From the NCBI RefSeq assembly GCF_003434305.1, contig NZ_QKKX01000043.1, forward strand, positions 1-64,000: a stretch of 64,000 nt of DNA, given 5' to 3'. Positions 11,453 to 17,751 of the stretch are shown here, piece by piece. A program made the translations under genes and the position numbers. The notes beneath the pieces are model-generated. The model was not told the origin of the DNA. It ran no database searches and saw only the letters and a list, made by a program, of their open reading frames with translations. This DNA is from Micromonospora sp. MW-13 (GTDB taxonomy: Bacteria > Actinomycetota > Actinomycetes > Mycobacteriales > Micromonosporaceae). How positions within the stretch are numbered: the stretch's first letter is position 1; each line of letters starts with the position of its first letter.

Positions 11453-12169
11453 GTGACCGCGGATCCGCTGCTGCTGACCGGTGACCTCGACGACGCCACG
11501 GCCCGCCTGCTGCGCACCGCGGCCGACCTCGGCAGTGCGGACGTCGCCGCGCCGTCCCTGCTGCCCGGCTGGACCCGGGGGCACGTGCTGACCCACCTGG
11601 CCCGCAACGCCGACGGCTTCGTCAACCTGCTCACCGCCGCCCGCACCGGCGAGCACATCCCGATGTACGCCAGCAGCGCGGCCCGCGCCGCCGACATCTC
11701 CGCCGGCGCGTTCCGCCCGCCCGCCGCCCACCTGGACGACCTGCGCCGCTCGGCGGAGCGGTTCGCCGAGGCGGTCGCCGCCATGCCGGTGCAGGCGTGG
11801 GCGGCCACGGTGCAGGCCCGGCGCGGCCCGTGGCCGGCCGCCATGCTGGTCTGGGGGCGGCTGCGCGAGATCGAGGTGCACCACGTGGACCTCGCCGCCG
11901 GTTACCGGCCGACCGACTGGCCGGAGGCGTTCGCCCAGCGGCTGCTGCACGAGGTCACGACCGGCCTGTCCGGCCGGCCCGACGCGCCGGCGATGGTGTT
12001 GCGCTTCGACGGCAGCCAGCACGAGCTGGTCGTCGGCGGCTCGGGGGCGGCGCCCACGATCACCGGCCCCGCCGCCGAGCTCGCCGCCTGGCTGACCGGC
12101 CGCGGCGTCGGCGGGACGCTCGCCGTCACCCCCGACGGTCCCCTGCCGAACCCACCGGAATGGATGTAG
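11453..12169 (+). CDS. Maleylpyruvate isomerase family, mycothiol-dependent type (DinB fold)
   Basis: This 238-residue protein belongs to the actinobacterial DinB/MDMPI superfamily of metal- and mycothiol-dependent enzymes. It carries the N-terminal four-helix domain with the metal-ligand pattern LPGWTRGHVLTHLARNADG and a second histidine-rich motif, EIEVHHVDL. A C-terminal MDMPI domain includes FDGSQHEL. The family name comes from the gentisate-pathway isomerase, but no other gentisate genes are nearby, so the substrate is unknown; detoxification or thiol transfer is as likely. The GTG start is probably leaderless. It is followed after 4 bp by the MBL-fold hydrolase gene, so the two are probably co-transcribed. 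Confidence 0.85.
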   Translation: MTADPLLLTGDLDDATARLLRTAADLGSADVAAPSLLPGWTRGHVLTHLARNADGFVNLLTAARTGEHIPMYASSAARAADISAGAFRPPAAHLDDLRRSAERFAEAVAAMPVQAWAATVQARRGPWPAAMLVWGRLREIEVHHVDLAAGYRPTDWPEAFAQRLLHEVTTGLSGRPDAPAMVLRFDGSQHELVVGGSGAAPTITGPAAELAAWLTGRGVGGTLAVTPDGPLPNPPEWM

Positions 12170-12173
12170 AACC

Positions 12174-12824
12174 ATGACCTACAGCGGAGACGTCAGCCCC
12201 GGCGGCCCTCCGGCCGTCCGCGAACTCGACGGGCTCACCATCACGAAGGTGTCGGTGGGGCCGATGGACAACAACGCCTACCTGCTGCGGTGCACCGGCA
12301 CCGGCGAGCAGTTGCTGATCGACGCCGCCAACGAGGCCCCCCGGCTGCTGGAGCTGGTCGGCGACGCCGGCCTGGCCACCGTGGTCACCACCCACCAGCA
12401 CATGGACCACTGGGTGGCCCTGGAGGAGGTGGTCGCCAAGACCGGCGCCCGGCCGCTGGTGCACGCCGCCGACGCCGCCGGCCTGCCGATCGAGGCGGAC
12501 ACCCTCGCCGACGGCGACACCGTGACCGTGGGCGAACGCGAGCTGGAGGTGATCCACCTGCGGGGGCACACCCCGGGCTCGATCGCCCTGCTCTACCGCG
12601 ACCCGGCCGGCACCCCGCACCTGTTCACCGGGGACTCGCTTTTCCCTGGGGGTCCTGGGAGGACAACAAGCCCGGAGGAGTTTTCGCAGCTCATGGGCGA
12701 TTTGGAGGCACGGCTGTTCGACGTGCTACCGGACGAGACGTGGTTCTATCCGGGACACGGGAAGGACTCGACCATCGGCACGGAACGCCCGTCGCTGGGC
12801 CAGTGGCGGGCGCGCGGCTGGTAG
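12174..12824 (+). CDS. Metallo-beta-lactamase fold hydrolase (glyoxalase II-like)
   Basis: This 216-residue zinc hydrolase shows the binuclear metal site in order: TTHQHMDHW (HxHxDH), RGHTPGS, the bridging Asp in FTGDSLFPGG, and YPGHGKDS near the end. This is the short, single-domain glyoxalase II-like subgroup that acts on thioesters or other small substrates. Its gene starts 4 bp after the MDMPI-family gene, which suggests the two act on related mycothiol conjugates; that is inference. The last 60 codons or so (from about 12640) use clearly more A/T than the rest, although the protein still matches the family there. The stop is followed by a strong hairpin. Confidence 0.9.
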   Translation: MTYSGDVSPGGPPAVRELDGLTITKVSVGPMDNNAYLLRCTGTGEQLLIDAANEAPRLLELVGDAGLATVVTTHQHMDHWVALEEVVAKTGARPLVHAADAAGLPIEADTLADGDTVTVGERELEVIHLRGHTPGSIALLYRDPAGTPHLFTGDSLFPGGPGRTTSPEEFSQLMGDLEARLFDVLPDETWFYPGHGKDSTIGTERPSLGQWRARGW

Positions 12825-12837
12825 CGAACGCGTTTCA

Positions 12838-12875
12838 CGACGCCCGGGGTTGGCTTTCGCCAGTCCCGGGCGTCG
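12838..12875 (+). terminator. Rho-independent-type hairpin after the MDMPI/MBL operon
   Basis: A perfect 11-bp stem, CGACGCCCGGG (12838-12848) and its complement (12865-12875), begins 13 bp after the stop codon. The loop itself contains a short TTGGC/GCCAG pair. Confidence 0.75.
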
Positions 12876-13092
12876 CCCTTTCCGGCCCCGCTTTGATCGA
12901 GCCGGTTGGCACACGGCTGGCGTTGCTGTCGGACGATGACGCGAAGCGGCTACGCCGCAAGTACGAACGCGCCCGTGCTGTGCTGCTCGGCCCCGCCGTC
13001 TCCCGCGGCTGCCCCCTGACCACGGAGGAGACCAGCACCGTTCGAAGTTGTTCGGGTTCGTTCGAACAGCTTCCATCGTCGATGTTCGACGA

Positions 13093-13129
13093 CGACAATT
13101 GTCGATGACGACCATTCCGGTCGTCATCG
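13093..13129 (+). promoter_or_regulatory. Two palindromes in the leader of the small secreted protein
   Basis: CGACAATTGTCG (13093-13104) is a perfect 12-bp palindrome. It is followed by a hairpin, CGATGACGACC (13103-13113) and its exact complement (13119-13129), with a 5-nt loop. The second stem ends 2 bp before the ribosome binding site GGAGG (13132-13136), so it could control translation. The first could be an operator. Confidence 0.4.
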
Positions 13130-13143
13130 ATGGAGGTGTGCGG

Positions 13144-13563
13144 ATGATTCGGAAGAAGTCACGCTGGTTCGGGGGTGTGCTGATGGCGATGGTGCTCACG
13201 GTCACCGGCCTGGTGGCGTCCCCGGCCGCCGCCCAGGCGGCGTCAGGCTGGTATGCCGAGTCGCTCGACGATTACAGCAACGGCTACGGGTTTGCGACGT
13301 GGAGCAACACCGGGCAGTACTCGTCGTTCCAGGTCTGCGATGCCGGGGCTGGTGACGCCCGCCGCGCCGTCGGCTACATCTGGTGGCAGGACGGAGGGAC
13401 CATCGAACGGCATGCCGCTGGCGGCAGCGGCACCTGCTCCACACCGGTCAATGTCTACGTTCCAGCGGGCAAGTGGGTCTCGATGGAGGTGTGCGAACGA
13501 AAGGGGGCGGACGGCATCGACGAGAAGTGTGGCGCCCTGGTCCACGGCATCGCGGGTTCATAA
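13144..13563 (+). CDS. Small secreted protein of unknown function
   Basis: This 139-residue protein is not recognised. It starts MIRKKSRWFGGVLMAM, a basic N-terminus followed by a hydrophobic core and a typical cleavage region near AAAQAASG, so it is exported by Sec. The mature part of about 105 residues has four cysteines (VCDAG, GTCSTP, EVCERK, EKCGAL), probably two disulfides, and is rich in Gly, Ser, Trp and Tyr. The start at 13144 is supported by GGAGG with 7-8 nt spacing; an in-frame ATG at 13048 would bury the signal peptide. Codon use is visibly less GC-rich than in neighbouring genes, which suggests recent acquisition. The gene is monocistronic and closed by a hairpin. Confidence 0.75.
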   Translation: MIRKKSRWFGGVLMAMVLTVTGLVASPAAAQAASGWYAESLDDYSNGYGFATWSNTGQYSSFQVCDAGAGDARRAVGYIWWQDGGTIERHAAGGSGTCSTPVNVYVPAGKWVSMEVCERKGADGIDEKCGALVHGIAGS

Positions 13564-13573
13564 GCCCGCCCGG

Positions 13574-13601
13574 CCGGCCGGAGGTGTTCACCTTCGGCCG
13601 G
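13574..13601 (+). terminator. Hairpin after the small secreted protein
   Basis: CCGGCCGGAGGTG (13574-13586) pairs with CACCTTCGGCCGG (13589-13601) with one mismatch, 10 bp after the stop codon. Confidence 0.6.
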
Positions 13602-13990
13602 CCTGCCTGGCAACCGTCTGGTGCTTCCACCTCGCGAAGTTGTCGGTGACCGCCTTCCCGCCCTGCTCAGCGGTGCGCTTGTCCTCGCTGCCCCCGTCGA
13701 TGATGTGACGGAACCAGAACGGCCCCCCACACCTGGTGCTCCTGCGTGACGCCGCTGCCAGCCCGGGCCGGGGGTCGTTCCTTGTCGTCGCGGATGGTGC
13801 CGCGAATCCAGTCGTACGTTCGACCTCCCGCGGCCCGGTCAGCTTCACCACCAACAGCCCCGGGTCCGGCGTCCGCTTCATGTCGACTGTCACTTCCAGC
13901 GCGGGTCGCATCTCCCGATGCCGGCGACGTGCCTCGGCTTCGGCGGGCCCGCGGCTGGTGACTTCCGGTTCCGGCGCGCCGCCCCGTGCC
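13588..13990 (-). pseudogene. Decayed gene, broken across frames
   Basis: On the minus strand, protein-like segments occur in two frames: MKRTPDPGLLVVKLTGPRE (ATG near 13881), then RTYDWIRGTIRDDKERP in another frame, then FRHIIDGGSEDKRTAEQGG and NFARWKHQTVARQAGRR back in the first. The segments have ordinary, non-shadow composition and follow one another in the right order. I read this as one short gene inactivated by frameshifts. The family is not recognised; 'LVVKLTGP' followed by 'DWI' resembles small plasmid or integrative-element proteins. Sequencing error is an alternative. Confidence 0.35.
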
Positions 13991-14036
13991 GGCACGCCGG
14001 AACCCCACCCCCGGCCGGCCCGGCCCGGGCGGCGGC

Positions 14037-14660
14037 TCAGGCCGCCGGGGCCGCTGCGGTGGCGGCGCGCAGCCCGCGCCGGGTCACGAGCAGCACCACG
14101 CCCGCCAGGAGCAGCCCGACCGCCATGGTGACCAGCATCGGCGAGGCGCTGCCGGGCAGCAGCCCGGCCAGCGACCGGGAGACCGTGCCGACGGCCACGT
14201 ACAGGCCGGCCCAGAGCGCGGCGCCGGCCGCCGCGCAGGCCAGGAACCGCCGGTACGACATCCGCAGCCCGCCCGCGGCCAGCGGCAGCAGCGCGTTGAG
14301 CACCGGCAGGAAGGGTGCGACCAGCACCATCCGGCCGCCGCCGCGGCGCAGGACCGCCTCGGCCACCGCCCACCGGTCCTCGCCGATCCAGCCGCCGACG
14401 CGGCTGTGCCGCAGCCGGTCGCCGTACCGCCGGCCGGCGAGGAAGCTCAGCGACCAGCCGGCCAGGCAGCCGGCCACCACGGCGGCGACGGTGGCCGCCC
14501 CGGTCGCCGGCCGCCCGACGCCGACCGCGGCGAGGACCGCGACGTCGCCGGGGACCAGCACCCCCAGCAGCGGTACGGCGTCGAGGAGCATCACCGCCCC
14601 GAGCGCCCCCAGCAGACCGATGGTGGGAAGCTCCCCGACCTGTGCCGTCCAGTCCACCAT
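14037..14660 (-). CDS. DedA family (VTT domain) membrane protein
   Basis: This 207-residue integral membrane protein has the DedA/SNARE-associated fold: a re-entrant segment with the family sequence LLGVLVPGDVAVL, an RRYGDRLRHSR motif, a conserved membrane arginine region (APFLPVLNALLPLAAGGLRM) and three further hydrophobic helices. DedA proteins are flippases or support proteins for undecaprenyl phosphate and phospholipids. A TAGCGT box (14667-14672) lies six bases before the ATG, so this gene is probably leaderless. A second, larger DedA protein fused to a PAP2-like domain is encoded at 19972-21441. Confidence 0.85.
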   Translation of the reverse strand: MVDWTAQVGELPTIGLLGALGAVMLLDAVPLLGVLVPGDVAVLAAVGVGRPATGAATVAAVVAGCLAGWSLSFLAGRRYGDRLRHSRVGGWIGEDRWAVAEAVLRRGGGRMVLVAPFLPVLNALLPLAAGGLRMSYRRFLACAAAGAALWAGLYVAVGTVSRSLAGLLPGSASPMLVTMAVGLLLAGVVLLVTRRGLRAATAAAPAA

Positions 14661-14726
14661 GCCCGTACGCTACGACCCCCGGTCCGGTGGGGCATCGGGT
14701 CCGATCCCCCACCGACCCCTGATCCC

Positions 14727-14752
14727 CTTCTCGGGGTAGGCCCCGAGAAGGC
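14727..14752 (-). terminator. Hairpin downstream of the methyltransferase gene
   Basis: CCTTCTCGGGG (14727-14737) and its exact complement (14742-14752) form an 11-bp stem with a 4-nt loop, 5 bp beyond the stop of the minus-strand methyltransferase gene. Confidence 0.65.
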
Positions 14753-14756
14753 GGCG

Positions 14757-15440
14757 TCAGCGGGGGCGGAGCACCTCGACGCGGCGCACCGGGGTGTCGA
14801 CGGCGGGTTCGGTGGTGGGCACCCGGTAGCTGGCCACCAGGTCCAGCCGGTCGCGGGGCAGGTGGCCGCGGCCGGGGTCGCCGACCAGCACCTGGCTGCC
14901 CCGGGCGGCGGCGCGGCGCAGGAACGGCAGCACCCGCCCGGCCAGTTCCCCGTCGTAGAAGACGTCCCCGGCGAGCAGCAGGTCCGCGTCGCCGGCATCG
15001 GAGTCGAGCAGGTCCTCGCCGGTGGCGGCGACGCTGACCCGGTTGGCCCGGGCGTTGAGCGTGACGGCGGCGACGGCGTACGGGTCGATGTCGTTGGCCA
15101 CGACCCGGGATGCGCCGGCCAGCGCGGCGGCGATCGCCACCACGCCCGAGCCGGCGGCCAGGTCCAGCACGCGGCGGCCGGCCGCGAGTTCCGGGTGGTC
15201 GAGCAGGTGCCGGGCGAGGGCCTGCCCGCCGGCCCAGACCGACGCCCAGTACGGCGGCGGCAGGGCGTGCCCGGAAGCGGCCTCCATCCGGGCCCACCAG
15301 ACGATGGCGTCCTCGGCGAGGTGCAGCCGAATCTCGGGGACGAAAGGGGCCGCGACCAGCCGGAGCCGGTCCAGTCCGTCCCCGGGCGCACCGACCTCGC
15401 GTTCCAGCTCGGACAGCGCGGCGGCTGCGGGTCCCCTCAC
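14757..15440 (-). CDS. Class I SAM-dependent methyltransferase (PrmA/ETFBKMT-like)
   Basis: This 227-residue methyltransferase has motif I as LDLAAGSGVVAIAA, the acidic ribose-binding residue in ANDIDPYA, and motif IV-like ADLLLAGDVFYDG. The 'AGDVFYD' loop and the upstream PPYWASVWAGGQALARHLLD segment are typical of the L11/lysine-methyltransferase group that modifies proteins. The start is taken as the GTG at 15440 (VRGPAAAALSELEREVG), because further upstream the frame reads non-conserved, basic sequence. There is no clear Shine-Dalgarno sequence. The substrate is not determined. Confidence 0.8.
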   Translation of the reverse strand: MRGPAAAALSELEREVGAPGDGLDRLRLVAAPFVPEIRLHLAEDAIVWWARMEAASGHALPPPYWASVWAGGQALARHLLDHPELAAGRRVLDLAAGSGVVAIAAALAGASRVVANDIDPYAVAAVTLNARANRVSVAATGEDLLDSDAGDADLLLAGDVFYDGELAGRVLPFLRRAAARGSQVLVGDPGRGHLPRDRLDLVASYRVPTTEPAVDTPVRRVEVLRPR

Positions 15441-15631
15441 CGGGCAAGCATGCCGGAGCGCCCCGCGCTCCGGGCGGGTTTCCCCCCGGCGTGGCCGGTG
15501 GAAGTTTTTTGCCGGCACGCCCTGCGGCACTTCGACCAGCAGATCGGGGTTTCGCCGGTTACTGTCGGGGAGGTACAGGGCGATCATCGGCCGGCGGTCG
15601 GTGGTCTCCCGCTTTGAACAGGGAGAGATGC

Positions 15632-15835
15632 ATGGCTACCGGCACGGTCAAGTGGTTCAACTCGGAAAAGGGCTTCGGCTTCATCGAGCAGGACGGCGGA
15701 GGTCCGGACGTGTTCGTCCACTACTCGGCCATCGCGACGAGCGGCTACCGGGAACTCAACGAGGGCCAGAAGGTCGAGTTCGAGGTGACCCAGGGGCAGA
15801 AGGGCCCGCAGGCGGACAACGTCCGTCCGATCTAG
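15632..15835 (+). CDS. Cold-shock protein (CspA family)
   Basis: This is a 67-residue single cold-shock domain that binds single-stranded RNA/DNA and acts as an RNA chaperone. It begins MATGTVKWFNSEKGFGFIEQ, with RNP1 (KGFGFIE) and RNP2 (DVFVHYSAI), and ends KGPQADNVRPI. Length and composition are those of the standard actinobacterial CspA. GGGAGAG lies 4 nt before the ATG. A TACTGT box at 15560-15565 is a possible -10 and would give a leader of about 60 nt. A perfect GC-rich hairpin follows the stop. Confidence 0.95.
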   Translation: MATGTVKWFNSEKGFGFIEQDGGGPDVFVHYSAIATSGYRELNEGQKVEFEVTQGQKGPQADNVRPI

Positions 15836-15846
15836 CTCCGTGCCGG

Positions 15847-15878
15847 TGGCGGCGGCCGGGTGGACCCGGCCGCCGCCA
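15847..15878 (+). terminator. Terminator of the cold-shock gene
   Basis: GGCGGCGGCCGGG and its exact complement form a 13-bp stem (14 with the flanking T-A pair) around a 4-nt loop, 11 bp after the stop codon. Confidence 0.8.
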
Positions 15879-15950
15879 CAGCGCGCGCCGGCCCGGGATC
15901 GCCCGCCCCGGTGCCGCCGGTGTCTCCGGGCCCGTCCACCGCCGGTGGCC

Positions 15951-16820
15951 TCAGGCCGCCAACCGCCGGGCGATCTCGTCGGCCACCTGTCGCGCCAGGC
16001 TGGGCGGCAGGGCGGCGGCGATCTTCTCCGGGGTCAGTGACGCGAGCACGCCGGCCACGATCGCCGGCTCGTCGGTGAAGTCCCGGTTGGACAGGGCGAC
16101 GAGCTGCGAGAGCACCGTGTCGAGGCGGTACATGGTGTAGTCCAGTTTGGCCACGACGCTGTTGGACTCCGGGTCGGGGCCGGGTCCGTCCGGGTCTACC
16201 CGGCGGCCCATGCTGGACCCGCCGTTGAACACGGCGTTGAAGAGGCTGTTGATCTGGCTTTCGGCCTGGGCGCTCATGTCGTCCTCCTTCAGGAGACCGA
16301 TGGTGGTCAGGTAACGGCGGAACAGCGGGGTCTGGTCCCGCCCCGCCTTGGTCGAGTCGCGGAAGAAGCTGAAGTGGGTGTGCCACAGGTGGCTCGCGTC
16401 GCCGGTGCTGCGCCGCCCGAGCCGGTCCCACCGTCGGACCGTGGTCCCGTCCGGGGAGTAGATGATCTCGCGGATGTCCCGGGTGTCGTCCGTTCCGGCG
16501 ACGCACCGCGCGACGCACCAGACGGAGAAGGAACGCAGGTCGTGGACGGCTCCGCCCGAGGTGACGGAGAAACCGCCGACGTCCAGCGCGGACGCGTCGA
16601 GGGTGAGCCCCGTGGCGTCCCGGGGCGACTCGACCACCGAGTAGTCGCCGGCGACGACGCGGTCGGAGCCGCAGTGGTAGCCGCCGGCGTGGTCGGCGTC
16701 GCCGACGATGCCGACCTCGGCCGGTTCGAGGTCCTGTGGTCGTGCGGCGTCGGGATCGAGATCGAGGTGGGCCAGCAGGAGACTTCGGACGGCCAGCAGG
16801 TTCGTCGGGGCCCGGGTCAT
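15951..16820 (-). CDS. Phage-type hydrolase-like protein
   Basis: This 289-residue protein begins MTRAPTNLLAVRSLLLAHL. It has a segment GIVGDADHAGGYHCGSD followed by YSVVESPRD, a middle DIREIIYSPDG, and HLWHTHFSFFRDS near residue 175. The pattern of spaced His/Asp residues (DADH, HCGSD, HTHFSF) recurs in actinobacterial and phage proteins that accompany endolysins and looks like a metal site of a peptidoglycan peptidase, but I cannot name the family with certainty. The last 100 residues contain NSLFNAVFNGG and a helical tail. No signal peptide and no other phage genes are present. The start at 16820 is preceded by GAAGGGGG; upstream, TACCTT at 16923-16928 (read on the minus strand) may be the -10 of a leadered promoter. 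Confidence 0.6.
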   Translation of the reverse strand: MTRAPTNLLAVRSLLLAHLDLDPDAARPQDLEPAEVGIVGDADHAGGYHCGSDRVVAGDYSVVESPRDATGLTLDASALDVGGFSVTSGGAVHDLRSFSVWCVARCVAGTDDTRDIREIIYSPDGTTVRRWDRLGRRSTGDASHLWHTHFSFFRDSTKAGRDQTPLFRRYLTTIGLLKEDDMSAQAESQINSLFNAVFNGGSSMGRRVDPDGPGPDPESNSVVAKLDYTMYRLDTVLSQLVALSNRDFTDEPAIVAGVLASLTPEKIAAALPPSLARQVADEIARRLAA

Positions 16821-17053
16821 GGCGCCCCCTTCCGGTAGCGGGGTGGCCGAGCCGCGGTGACCCGTGGTCCTGGGTCCGGGTGAGCCCGGCCGGGTGGTGC
16901 ACGGCGTCGGGCAGGTGGCTCGAAGGTAGCCGGACATCCGGGTGTTTTACCAGGTCGGGGGCCTGTTTTCCCGAATGGGGGACGATCCGCCCGGCCGGGC
17001 GGAGACGTCCCGTCACCCCGGTACCGGCCGGGCGCCGGTGGGAGTCGGGACGG
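16821..17053. other. Intergenic region upstream of the phage-type protein
   Basis: This holds the probable minus-strand promoter of the neighbouring gene, with a less GC-rich patch around 16940-16975. Nothing else is recognised. Confidence 0.4.
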
Positions 17054-17569
17054 TCAGCCGGCCGGGCGCCGGGCGGTGTCGGGGCGGGCGGCGCGCACGG
17101 CGTCGCGGTGCTCCCGCATCGCGGTGACCATCGTCGCCATGAAGCGGTGCACGGTCTCCAACTCGTCGTCGCTGAAGTCGGCCATCGCCTGGTCGGTCCG
17201 CCGGCCCAGCGGCTGGAAGAACGACATGGCCAGCGCGGCGCCCCGGTCGGCGTAGCGCAGGAACACCTTGCGCCGGTCGGCGGTGTCCCGGTCCCGCCGG
17301 ATGTGGCCGGCCCGCTCCAGGCGGTCGACCAGCGCGGTGACCGAGCCGGAGGAGAGTTGTAGCTGCTCACCCAGCCGCCCCGGGGTGATCGGCGTGCCGA
17401 GCAGCTCGGCGTCCATGACGGCGATCAGGGCGTGCAGGTCGGTGGGGTTGAGCCCGTGCAGCCCGGCGAAGGCGTGCCCGATGTGCTGGGCGTCGACGGA
17501 GTACCGGCGCAGGTCGTTGGCGATCTCGGCGACGAGCTGGTCGCGGCGGCTCTCGCGTCGCCGATACAT
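17054..17569 (-). CDS. MarR family transcriptional regulator
   Basis: This is a winged-helix repressor of 171 residues with the start at 17569 (MYRRRESRRDQLVAEIANDL); a GTG at 17584 is also possible. The MarR core is clear: PITPGRLGEQLQLSSGSVTA as the recognition helix region, then VDRLERAGHIRRDRDTADRR as the wing, and a C-terminal dimerisation helix (SDDELETVHRFMATMVTAM). It is transcribed divergently from the MMPL transporter gene, and the 21-bp palindrome at 17648-17668 lies between them. It very likely represses both. The longer open frame to 17671 would run through the operator and is not used. Confidence 0.88.
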   Translation of the reverse strand: MYRRRESRRDQLVAEIANDLRRYSVDAQHIGHAFAGLHGLNPTDLHALIAVMDAELLGTPITPGRLGEQLQLSSGSVTALVDRLERAGHIRRDRDTADRRKVFLRYADRGAALAMSFFQPLGRRTDQAMADFSDDELETVHRFMATMVTAMREHRDAVRAARPDTARRPAG

Positions 17570-17647
17570 GCCGTGCGCTGTCACGCCGTCGTTTCCCCCC
17601 GCCGTCCCGGTTCCGCTTGCAGCATAGATGAGCGACGGATAATCTCG

Positions 17648-17668
17648 CCTGTCAAGATACTCGACAGG
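17648..17668. promoter_or_regulatory. Probable MarR operator
   Basis: The site reads CCTGTC-N-AG-N3-CT-N-GACAGG, a 21-bp palindrome with 8 matched positions per arm. It sits between the divergent MarR and MMPL genes. A consensus -35 TTGACA on the minus strand (17649-17654) lies inside it, so repressor binding would block the marR promoter. Confidence 0.6.
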
Positions 17669-17751
17669 CACGCTATTCGTGACCGGCGCGTCGGCCCGTC
17701 GAGGCGCACTGCCGTACCGGGACCTCGTCCCGGCAACCCTGAGGAAGCCCG

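Noticed and set aside
13040..13080. GTTCGAAC-like strings suggesting a LexA (SOS) box
   Set aside because: The actinobacterial box needs GAAC-N4-GTTC with proper spacing; here the half-sites are adjacent or in the wrong orientation.
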